64,000 bases of DNA from Candidatus Vecturithrix granuli (lineage in GTDB: Bacteria; Moduliflexota; Moduliflexia; Moduliflexales; Moduliflexaceae): the NCBI GenBank assembly GCA_000739535.1, contig DF820463.1:935046-999045 (forward strand), read 5' to 3'. The notes under the pieces are model-generated. The model ran no database searches. It was not told the origin of the DNA and saw only the letters and a program-made list of their open reading frames with translations. Below, piece after piece: positions 44,818 to 52,259 of this stretch. The first letter of the stretch is position 1, and each line of letters opens with the position of its first letter. A program made the translations under genes and the position numbers.

Positions 44818-46908
44818 ATGCTGATTCAGATGCAAGCGATTGAACGAATTTATCGCAAAGGCTCGGTCACGATTCATGCCCTGCAACCAGGCGACCTGTG
44901 TATTGTTGAAGGCGAATTTGTCGCGATTATGGGTCCCTCCGGTTCCGGGAAATCAACGCTTTTGCATTTACTCGGCTGCCTTGATCGTCCTTCGGGCGGA
45001 ATGTATCTGCTGGACGGGATTGCGGTGTCGGATTTGGATGATACGCAGTTATCGCAGATTCGGAATCAAAAGATCGGCTTTGTGTTTCAGGCGTTTAACC
45101 TGCTTGCGCAGCATAATGTGCTCCAGAATATTGCCGCGCCCCTGCTCTACTCAACCGTTGCTACAGAGAGTTCTGGAAACTCCTCGAACCAGCGCGCTCG
45201 AAAATTAGCTGAACAGGTGGGACTTGGGCAGCGCTTACATCATCGCCCCTCAGAACTTTCCGGCGGGGAAATGCAGCGCGTCGCCCTGGCCAGAGCTTTA
45301 GTGACCCAACCCCGTGTGATCCTGGCCGACGAACCTACCGGCAACCTGGATAGTCAAACCGGTCAGGACATTATGCATATTTTGCAAGAGTTGCACGAAC
45401 AAGGGCGCACTATTGTTGTCGTAACGCATGAACGCAGCATCGCAGACTACGCCGAACGCATTATTTTTCTGAAAGATGGGGCGATTGAACGCGAAGACCG
45501 GCAGCAAGTTTCGCGCCTGTCATCAACAGCGAGAAATTTTTCCCAGGATGTTGAACGCCGCCCGGACGTCGAGCAAAGTCGAGACGCATCATCTCACGAG
45601 AATTTCACAACCCTGGTCTCAAAAGAGGAACCGACAAATCTGCCTTCTGAAAGACTACACCTGACAGCGCATTATCATCGCATAATTTCTCTGCTGCACG
45701 CCGCTGTTCAAGGGCTGCTTTTGCACAAATTACGATCCTTGCTCAGCGTGCTCGGCATCGTGTTTGGCATTGGCGCGTTCATCGCCATGCTCGCGATTGA
45801 GGCCGGGGCCAAACAGGAAATTTTGGAACAAATTGCGCAGCTCGGAACCAATACCGTGCTTGTCAAAGCCCTTGTTCCGGCTGAAGAGCGAGTACAGCGG
45901 GGGCGCGAACAACTCTCACAGGGCTTGACGCTTGGCGATGTGAAGCGCATCTTCCAGATTTCCCCCTTTATCCGGCATCTTGCGGCAATGCGTGAGTTTT
46001 CCTTTCCAATCCAATATCAGCAGCGCATAACGCAAGCGCGGATTCTCGCTGTAACTCCCGAATATCAGCACACTGCCAGTGTCGCGCTGGCGCAAGGTCG
46101 TTTTCTGACCGCTGCCGATGAACAGGACGGACAGCGCGTGTGCGTGCTGGGAGCGGAAATCCAGCAAACCTTGTTTGCGTTTCAAAATCCGTTGGGGGAA
46201 ATGATCAAAATTCAAAACGACTGGTTTCGCGTCATAGGCGTTTTAGAAAATAAAAGCTTCAACTCGAAGAGCAGTTCCGCGATCCAGGCGCGTAATGTGA
46301 ACATGTATGTATATATTCCGCTTGAAGTCTCAGCACTGTTTATTGCCGCAGAGGCACGTGAACAGATTCAGGAGATCGCCATCCGGGTGGATACGGCCGC
46401 GCGGGTCACAGAGGTGGCGCGGCTGGTTCGCACTGTATTGGACAGGGCGCACCACAACGCGCAGGATTATGAAGTGATCGTGCCGCGTGAACTCTTAAAG
46501 CAAAGTCAGCAAACCCAGCATGTCTTTAACATAGTTATGGGGAGCATCGCGGGAATTTCCTTATTAGTCGGCGGAATCGGCATTATGAATATCATGCTGG
46601 CGACCGTCGCGGAACGCACGCGGGAAATCGGCATCCGACGCGCGATTGGCGCCAGCCGCCAGAAGATTTTACAGCAATTTCTGATTGAAACCTTAGTGCT
46701 GACCCTGATTGGCGGATGTCTGGGCATTTTGCTCGGCATCGGCGGCGCAGCGCTGATCAGCCTGTTCGCCGGATGGCGCACCAGCATTTCGCTGCACACA
46801 GTGCTGTTTGCGTTTGGCATTTCCGCACTGGTCGGCGTCGTGTTCGGCATGTATCCTGCGGCTCAGGGCGCCGCGATGGACCCCATTCGCGCGCTGCGCT
46901 ATGAGTAA
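44818..46908 (+). CDS. MacB-like ABC transporter, fused ATPase and permease
   Basis: This 696-residue protein has an N-terminal ABC ATPase: Walker [10 protein letters not shown] (39-47), [15 protein letters not shown], and Walker [15 protein letters not shown] FtsX/MacB permease half follows, with four membrane segments and a periplasmic domain (first helix after [21 protein letters not shown], last three after [21 protein letters not shown]). Such proteins drive export through a MacA adaptor and TolC, neither of which is encoded here. AGGAG before ATG 44818 fixes the start. The linker at residues about 244-258 is encoded by a copy of the dispersed TCGAC repeat. A MITE begins 15 bp after the stop. 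Confidence 0.9.
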   Translation: MLIQMQAIERIYRKGSVTIHALQPGDLCIVEGEFVAIMGPSGSGKSTLLHLLGCLDRPSGGMYLLDGIAVSDLDDTQLSQIRNQKIGFVFQAFNLLAQHNVLQNIAAPLLYSTVATESSGNSSNQRARKLAEQVGLGQRLHHRPSELSGGEMQRVALARALVTQPRVILADEPTGNLDSQTGQDIMHILQELHEQGRTIVVVTHERSIADYAERIIFLKDGAIEREDRQQVSRLSSTARNFSQDVERRPDVEQSRDASSHENFTTLVSKEEPTNLPSERLHLTAHYHRIISLLHAAVQGLLLHKLRSLLSVLGIVFGIGAFIAMLAIEAGAKQEILEQIAQLGTNTVLVKALVPAEERVQRGREQLSQGLTLGDVKRIFQISPFIRHLAAMREFSFPIQYQQRITQARILAVTPEYQHTASVALAQGRFLTAADEQDGQRVCVLGAEIQQTLFAFQNPLGEMIKIQNDWFRVIGVLENKSFNSKSSSAIQARNVNMYVYIPLEVSALFIAAEAREQIQEIAIRVDTAARVTEVARLVRTVLDRAHHNAQDYEVIVPRELLKQSQQTQHVFNIVMGSIAGISLLVGGIGIMNIMLATVAERTREIGIRRAIGASRQKILQQFLIETLVLTLIGGCLGILLGIGGAALISLFAGWRTSISLHTVLFAFGISALVGVVFGMYPAAQGAAMDPIRALRYE

Positions 46909-46923
46909 ATCTGTAATAAATTC

Positions 46924-47038
46924 GGTAATGGTATCCTGTACATGATGCACGTTCCCTGAGCGAAGTCGAAGGGAACGCCTGTGTGCTCGTCTCGACTCCG
47001 CTCGACGACCGGTCATCATGTACAAGGTAGCCACTACC
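46924..47038. mobile_element. 115-bp MITE copy A, 8-bp target duplication
   Basis: Ends GGTAATGGTATCC and GGTAGCCACTACC are about 25-bp imperfect inverted repeats. The inside holds GTTCCCTGAGCGAAGTCGAA and TCTCGACTCCGCTCGACGAC hairpin segments. It is flanked by a perfect duplication ATAAATTC (46916-46923, 47039-47046). No coding capacity. Confidence 0.9.
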
Positions 47039-47057
47039 ATAAATTCATGTCATTCGT

Positions 47058-47822
47058 TCATTTTATCTCAAAGTCAGCCACCAGTCCATAATGGTCTGAG
47101 GGATAAAGATCGCCCCCATGTCCCCCTGGCTTCGTGAAACATAGTTCGGCGTGAGTCACTCGAAGCGACGAAGGAGTAAACAGGATATAATCTATTGCAC
47201 TACGGTGAGAAAAAGGTTCCTCGCCACATTCAGCAAGAGGCGTCGGAGAAGTATATTCCGGCTCTTTGCCTGAATGGGAGGCATAAGCAGAAGCCCATCT
47301 TTCATAAAGAGATACCATGGTTTTACTTTCAGGGGTCGAGTTAAAATCGCCGGCCATAATCTGAGCGCAATCATTCAGGCTGAGCATCCATTCAGAAGCC
47401 AGGTGGGACTGAGAAACCCTTAATTCATCAGCTTCACGGGGATGGTGCAGGTGTAAATTGCACAAGGCTATTTTTTGACCTTGAAACTCAACAATAATCC
47501 GTTGAGCAATCCTTCCCCCACCTTTGAGATCAATTGCTTCCCGCATTCCTATAACAGGAAGACAGGAGAGGATCGCCAGCCCTTCGGAAGCGCCCTGGGG
47601 ACCAATTTTATTCCATGGTGACGCAGAGTATTCTCCCCCATAAGACTCTTCATTCAGCCGGTTCACGATCCAGGCTGCCATATCGTGGACAATAGACACC
47701 TCCTGTAATGCCACTAAATGAGGTTGTAAAGAAGCTATTTCTTTAGTAACAAGATGGGCGCGTTCAAATCGAAAAAAATCATTATTCCAAAGATTCAAGG
47801 TGACAACTCTTAAGTTAAGCAT
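47058..47822 (-). CDS. endonuclease/exonuclease/phosphatase family protein
   Basis: This 254-residue protein has the EEP fold motifs: VVTLNLWN at the N-terminus, VALQEVS with the metal-binding Glu, ICNLHLHHP-like (IALCNLHLHHP), MAGDFNSTP and the C-terminal YPSDHYGLVADF with the catalytic Asp-His. It could be a nuclease or a phosphodiesterase (sphingomyelinase or inositol-phosphatase-like). There is no signal peptide. It follows the MBL-fold gene by 21 bp on the same strand, so the two probably form one operon. Confidence 0.88.
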   Translation of the reverse strand: MLNLRVVTLNLWNNDFFRFERAHLVTKEIASLQPHLVALQEVSIVHDMAAWIVNRLNEESYGGEYSASPWNKIGPQGASEGLAILSCLPVIGMREAIDLKGGGRIAQRIIVEFQGQKIALCNLHLHHPREADELRVSQSHLASEWMLSLNDCAQIMAGDFNSTPESKTMVSLYERWASAYASHSGKEPEYTSPTPLAECGEEPFSHRSAIDYILFTPSSLRVTHAELCFTKPGGHGGDLYPSDHYGLVADFEIK

Positions 47823-47843
47823 AAATCCATTACTCCCTCTGAT

Positions 47844-48719
47844 TTACAGGGTTAATCCATCATAGGCGACAGTCACGTTAAACCGGGTTTCGTCGAATTT
47901 TTTCTGCAGAGCCTCGTGCAGCAATCCCTGGTGAGGATTGATGTGAGTGGCAAAAATGCGAGTCCGGGCACTGATAAAGTTTATAGCGATCATCCTCTCT
48001 AACATTTTCACGAAACTCAACAGATCAAGATGCCCCGCAGGATACTCCGGTCTATCTGTCCTGCCTCCAAACGTACAATCCAAAATTAACACATCAACCG
48101 TTTTGCCTTCAAGAAAGTCCCAGGTTTCTTCAGGATACCAACCTGTATCGAGAGCGTATAACAGCCTGGTGCCATCAGGAAAGAGAATGAGGTAATTCAT
48201 AGCGTATTCATCCCCTTCTCTGAGTCTATGGCTGCCCTTAAGGGTTTCAACATCTAAATCCCCAATATGATACTCCCGGAAATATTCTAACCCATGGATC
48301 CGGTAACGCTCGTTGAGAATCCGCAGTTTTTTCTCATACACCTTCGGGGTATAGAGCGACGCTAACAGATTTTCGATCCATGCTTTGGCAGGAAGGCTCA
48401 TATAGATGTTGAGCAGCTTTCCATTGGCCTGACCACTCACGCTCATCTCCTTGGCGACAATTTCTTCAAATTGAAAGTGATCGGCATGCGTATGGGTAAT
48501 CAAGATATGTTCAATAGCATACATATCAATGCCACAGCGGTGCATCTGCCAGTTGTTATCAAAATTGATGTCAATCTGATAGCGATCACCGATTCTGAAG
48601 GCCGAACGGGTTCGAAGATCCTTGCCGCCCGTTTTTCTCACTTGCGTGCAATACTCACACCGACAGTACATTGCCGGAACTCCTTCAGCGGCTCCGGTTC
48701 CTAAAAATATTAAGTTCAT
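47844..48719 (-). CDS. PhnP-like metallo-beta-lactamase-fold hydrolase
   Basis: This 291-residue protein starts MNLIFLGTGAAEGVPAMYCRCEYCTQ, a pattern shared with PhnP, in which the cysteines hold a structural zinc. HTHADHF is the MBL metal motif. Later ligands are in ALDTGWYPEE and the His in ATHINPHQG. It probably hydrolyses a phosphodiester, perhaps a cyclic sugar phosphate. No phosphonate genes are nearby, so the PhnP role itself is not supported. Confidence 0.85.
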   Translation of the reverse strand: MNLIFLGTGAAEGVPAMYCRCEYCTQVRKTGGKDLRTRSAFRIGDRYQIDINFDNNWQMHRCGIDMYAIEHILITHTHADHFQFEEIVAKEMSVSGQANGKLLNIYMSLPAKAWIENLLASLYTPKVYEKKLRILNERYRIHGLEYFREYHIGDLDVETLKGSHRLREGDEYAMNYLILFPDGTRLLYALDTGWYPEETWDFLEGKTVDVLILDCTFGGRTDRPEYPAGHLDLLSFVKMLERMIAINFISARTRIFATHINPHQGLLHEALQKKFDETRFNVTVAYDGLTL

Positions 48720-48750
48720 AATTCTTTATCCCTTATTCCTTAGTTCCCTA

Positions 48751-49149
48751 CTACTTGTTCCTTGCTACCCACGTCCTGCTATTCAAGATTGTCCTACATG
48801 CTATCAGGGTTATCCCCGTGTGTGCGATATCCTGACAAATGACATCGCCGGTTTTTACGGGAGCGTTTCCTTCAATATTCGCGATTTGCTGCATGGCTTC
48901 AATAAGCTTTGCCATCGGAATTGCTTGTGAACTGCGCACAGGAAGCATCGGGATTTCACCACCACGGATAGGCACGGTGGTTGTGAGAACCCGGCAGGGG
49001 TTATAGATTTCTTGTCTGGCATATTCTTGTCCCCTGCGACAGATGCCTTTAGGAAAAACAAGGTTGCCGTCCTGCTCGTCAATATCCATTTCACAACCTT
49101 CAGGGCAAACAATACAAAGTAATCTGTGTTTTGTGACTTTTTGATCCAT
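48751..49149 (-). CDS. DUF1667 protein of the GlpA-type dehydrogenase cluster
   Basis: This 132-residue protein begins MDQKVTKHRLLCIVCPEGCEMDI and has a second cysteine in GICRRGQEYA, followed by NPCRVLTTTVPI. This is the DUF1667 pattern of a small Cys-rich protein regularly encoded with a GlpA-like dehydrogenase and an FAD-NAD oxidoreductase. A role as an iron-sulfur or electron-transfer subunit is likely. A MITE inserted directly upstream has removed the ribosome binding site that would have come from the preceding gene, so expression may be reduced. The C-terminus has an extra run ending TWVARNK. Confidence 0.85.
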   Translation of the reverse strand: MDQKVTKHRLLCIVCPEGCEMDIDEQDGNLVFPKGICRRGQEYARQEIYNPCRVLTTTVPIRGGEIPMLPVRSSQAIPMAKLIEAMQQIANIEGNAPVKTGDVICQDIAHTGITLIACRTILNSRTWVARNK

Positions 49150-49157
49150 TAATTTTC

Positions 49158-49342
49158 GGTAGTGGTTAAATTGTAAGTGATGGGTGCCCGGAACGCTGCT
49201 CAGCAACCAGGAGTGCGATGAGGTCATCGCATCAGGGCAACGCCCTGACAGGCGCGGCATCGGTGATGCCGTTGCGACGATCTCGCCGCATTCCTGACCG
49301 CATCGTGAAGCATGAATCATCACTTACTATTTAACCACTACT
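49158..49342. mobile_element. 185-bp MITE copy E splitting a coupled gene pair
   Basis: Left end GGTAGTGGTTAAATTGTAAG and right end CTTACTATTTAACCACTACT are inverted repeats. The inside carries three small hairpins (TGCGATGAGGTCATCGCA, AGGGCAACGCCCT, GGCATCGGTGATGCC) in place of the TCGAC core. The flanking repeats TAATTTTC (49150-49157) and TCATTTTC (49343-49350) match at 7 of 8 bases. The right end supplies the last codons and the stop of the oxidoreductase gene. Confidence 0.8.
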
Positions 49343-50607
49343 TCATTTTCTCCTGTTAAACAGAACGTATATTGACCGGAGGAAGTGAAATTACGCTCTC
49401 CGACAGCCACATGAAGCATCTCAGGAGGACGGACAATGCGAAATTGTTCAGTAAATACTGGCTCTCTATCATTATTCAACAATTGAAGGGTCGCCTTGCG
49501 CGTGACTTCATTGGAACGCAGGTAGAAGTGAATCTCTTCCCCATGGGGGTCTGACAGTTTCTGGGGAATTACACACCGGATTCCATTCCCCGGAGCAATA
49601 TGGCGTATCTTGTTTCCCCATCCGGTCATCTTTCCCAAAGCGAACCGGGCGGCTGATTCACCGGCTTTTGCCCCGCAGATAGAAACATGGTCAACCAGAT
49701 CAAAGACTTGCACGACGTTGCCGGCAGCGAAGATTCCTTCAATTGATGTCTGGTAACACTGATCTACAACAGGGCCGCCAGTATGGGGGTCTATTAAAAT
49801 GTCTGCTTGTTTTGAAAGTTCATTCTCCGGAATCAACCCAACAGATAGCAAGAGGGTATCACAGGTCATCGAAAACGTCTTTGATCTATTGAGTTGCCCA
49901 TCTTTGTCAAGAGGGGTAATAGCAACCTCTTCGACCCGCTTATGGCCTTTAATATCGGTGATGGTATGATTGAGGTACAATGGAATATCAAAATCATGGA
50001 GGCATTGCACAAGATTGCGAGAAAGGCCGCCGATACAATTGTTGAGTTCCACCACAGCTTTGACATGACAACCCTCCAGATGTAAACGTCGGGCCATGAT
50101 CATGCCAATGTCCCCCGAGCCCAGAATAACGATCTCCTTGCCAGGCAAGTAGCCTTCGATGTTAATAAAGCGTTGAGCTGTTCCGGCGGTCATAATCCCG
50201 GCCGGCCGGGAGCCTGGTAAACTGATCGCTCCTCGCGTCCGTTCCCGGCAGCCCATCGCCAACACGACGGCCCGGGGACAAATTTGCAATATGCCTTCTT
50301 TACGAGAAATCGCTGTGATCTGCCGCTTTGAAGTCAGTTCAATCACCATTGTCTGCAAAAGACACTCAATCGGACGCTTATAGACTTCTGCGATGAATCG
50401 CTCGGCATATTCAGGGCCGGTCAGATCTTCATGCAGCAAATGTAAGCCGAAACCATTGTGAATGCACTGCTGCAAGATCCCTCCCAGGGATTCATCCCGC
50501 TCAATCAGGAGAACCTTTTCCGCGCCATGATCGCTCGCCGCAATTGCCGCTGCAAGACCTCCGGGGCCGCTTCCTATTACAGCAACATCACATTCCATTT
50601 TTTTCAT
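49327..50607 (-). CDS. FAD/NAD-dependent oxidoreductase of the GlpA-type cluster
   Basis: This 426-residue flavoprotein has the N-terminal FAD-binding motif DVAVIGSGPGGLAAAIAA and the second Rossmann motif EIVILGSGDIGMIMARRL for NAD(P). The C-terminal LSVGLIPENEL and GIFAAGNVVQV blocks are present. It belongs to the pyridine nucleotide-disulfide group found beside GlpA-like dehydrogenases and DUF1667 proteins, where it probably passes electrons from the dehydrogenase to NAD or ferredoxin. Its start overlaps the glpA-like stop by 4 bp. The final residues EVVVK and the stop are encoded by a MITE end. The pre-insertion gene probably ended TGEN, with its stop overlapping the next start. Confidence 0.9.
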   Translation of the reverse strand: MKKMECDVAVIGSGPGGLAAAIAASDHGAEKVLLIERDESLGGILQQCIHNGFGLHLLHEDLTGPEYAERFIAEVYKRPIECLLQTMVIELTSKRQITAISRKEGILQICPRAVVLAMGCRERTRGAISLPGSRPAGIMTAGTAQRFINIEGYLPGKEIVILGSGDIGMIMARRLHLEGCHVKAVVELNNCIGGLSRNLVQCLHDFDIPLYLNHTITDIKGHKRVEEVAITPLDKDGQLNRSKTFSMTCDTLLLSVGLIPENELSKQADILIDPHTGGPVVDQCYQTSIEGIFAAGNVVQVFDLVDHVSICGAKAGESAARFALGKMTGWGNKIRHIAPGNGIRCVIPQKLSDPHGEEIHFYLRSNEVTRKATLQLLNNDREPVFTEQFRIVRPPEMLHVAVGERNFTSSGQYTFCLTGENEVVVK

Positions 50608-52067
50608 CGTGTTTCCCTCAGAGATTTTGTATGCCCAATGAATAATTCAGAACCATTCCCTTTTTTGGTAACTTGTTTCATTGAGATATTCAGCTCACGT
50701 GAAAGGATCTGCGGAATTCTCATGCCGCAAAAACCAGCCTGGCATCTTCCGAGTCCGGCTCTCACCCTTCGTTTGATTCCATCCAAATCGCGTGCTCCGG
50801 GAGTGCGATGGATGGCCTGCACAATCTCGGCCTCTGTCACAGTTTCACAACGGCAGACAATATGGGCGTAACGCGGATCCTGTTGTATAAGTTCCTCGCG
50901 TCTTTCGTTTTCTGCATCACGAAAGCAAGGAATCCCTTCGCGTCTGGCAATAAAATTTTCCTTCAGGGGAAACGAGAGGATCCCCATCTCCATCAATTTA
51001 CCGCAAGCGTAGCGGGCGATTGCTAAGGAGGCTGAAATTCCGGTTGACCGTATTCCTGAAAGTTCAAGATAGCCCGGAAACTGTGCAAACGTTCTGAAAT
51101 GATAGCCGTCGGGCGTTCGCGCCGGTCGTAAACCGACATACTGGGCTATCGCGAATTCAGTAGTGACTGCCGGCACCAGCTTGCGCACGTCCTGGACAAC
51201 TTCTTCCAGTCCTTCTGCCGTGGTATTGTGTGAGGACTTGTTTTCCAAATCTTCGGCGGTTGCTCCGATAAGCCAATTGCCATGCACAGAGGGGGTCAAG
51301 AGTTTACCTTTGGAGATCTTTGTCGGAACAGGTAAAATGATGTGCTGTACGCCTAAAGGCGCGGCCCGATCGAGGATATGGTACTGGCCGCGTCGGGGAT
51401 GCACCCTGAAATCCCGAATATCGAGAAACGCGCTGATGGCATCAGTAAACAATCCGGCCGCGTTCACCACACAGCGAGCCTGGATTGCTCCTTGTGTGGT
51501 CTCTATGTTGAACCCACCATCTGTGTATTTCAATCCGACAACCTCAGAGTTTCTCAGAAACTCGACACCATTTGCCGCTGCATTTTCTGCCTGAGCAACG
51601 ACTAAGGTGAAGGGATCAATGATACTTTCGCGCGGAATATACAGCCCCCCGCGCACGTTTGGAGCCACGGCCGGCTCCAACTCGTGAATCTGTTTGGGGG
51701 TGAACGGCGTCACATCATACACATGGTTCGCGCGCGCTTTCGCCAGAATGTGGGGAAGTTCAGCTTCTTCCTCTTCTGTGACAGCAACAAGTATGGCGCC
51801 AACTCGCTGAAAGGGGACATCCAGTTCACAACAGAGCCTGTCGTACATTGGATTGGCGTGAACCACCATAGCGGACTCCAGACTTCCGGGTGGGGCGTCA
51901 AAGCCCGTATGAATAATCGCGCTATTGGATTTAGAGGCATCTCCCCCTACATCGTTAAGGCGATCCACGACCAGGATGTCAAGCGCAAATCTGGAAAGTT
52001 CCCTGGAAAGAGCCACCCCCACAGCTCCGGCACCAATGATGACGACATCAGCTTTCGCAATGCTCAT
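50604..52067 (-). CDS. glpA: GlpA-type FAD-dependent glycerol-3-phosphate dehydrogenase
   Basis: This 487-residue protein has an FAD-binding DAO domain (ADVVIIGAGAVGVALSRELS, residues about 5-25). A C-terminal BFD-like [2Fe-2S] domain has four cysteines (CRCE, then RCQAGFC). This is the GlpA architecture of anaerobic glycerol-3-phosphate dehydrogenase, which makes dihydroxyacetone phosphate. The ugpBAEC importer at 25-29 kb would supply substrate. AGAGGAG precedes the ATG at 52067. It is the first gene of the trio with the FAD/NAD oxidoreductase and DUF1667; no glpK is nearby. Other 2-hydroxyacid substrates cannot be excluded. Confidence 0.85.
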   Translation of the reverse strand: MSIAKADVVIIGAGAVGVALSRELSRFALDILVVDRLNDVGGDASKSNSAIIHTGFDAPPGSLESAMVVHANPMYDRLCCELDVPFQRVGAILVAVTEEEEAELPHILAKARANHVYDVTPFTPKQIHELEPAVAPNVRGGLYIPRESIIDPFTLVVAQAENAAANGVEFLRNSEVVGLKYTDGGFNIETTQGAIQARCVVNAAGLFTDAISAFLDIRDFRVHPRRGQYHILDRAAPLGVQHIILPVPTKISKGKLLTPSVHGNWLIGATAEDLENKSSHNTTAEGLEEVVQDVRKLVPAVTTEFAIAQYVGLRPARTPDGYHFRTFAQFPGYLELSGIRSTGISASLAIARYACGKLMEMGILSFPLKENFIARREGIPCFRDAENERREELIQQDPRYAHIVCRCETVTEAEIVQAIHRTPGARDLDGIKRRVRAGLGRCQAGFCGMRIPQILSRELNISMKQVTKKGNGSELFIGHTKSLRETR

Positions 52068-52130
52068 ACATAAATTCTCCTCTAAAAATAGACGTACCAA
52101 CGGACAGCTTTGTCCGTCGAAATTCTCTAT

Positions 52131-52259
52131 TACATGATTTCGTAAAAAAATACACACCGGTAGTCCCGCCCTACGCGGCGGCAATGACACCGATAAACCC
52201 GCCACGTAGGGCGGGCCTACCAGGCGTTGTTGCTGGGTACTTATTTCCGAAATGCTGTA
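52131..52259. mobile_element. MITE-like element with TACATGATTTCG ends, abutting a stop codon
   Basis: The left end TACATGATTTCGTAAA is inverted at the right end (TTTCCGAAATGCTGTA). Inside is a second inverted repeat, GGTAGTCCCGCCCTACG and its partner, near 52160-52222. The right end lies immediately next to the TAG stop (52260-52262) of the GH2 gene. A small hairpin ACGGACAGCTTTGTCCGT precedes it at 52100-52117. Confidence 0.7.

Noticed and set aside
44818..46908. complete macrolide exporter (MacAB-TolC)
   Set aside because: Only the MacB-like component is encoded; no MacA adaptor or outer-membrane factor is adjacent, so the substrate is left open.
46924..47038. rho-independent terminator of the MacB-like gene
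   Set aside because: The perfect 8-bp target duplication and near-identical copies elsewhere show that it is a transposed element, though it may also terminate transcription.
47844..48719. phosphonate-degradation PhnP in a phn operon
   Set aside because: The fold and Cys motif fit, but no other phn genes are in the neighbourhood.
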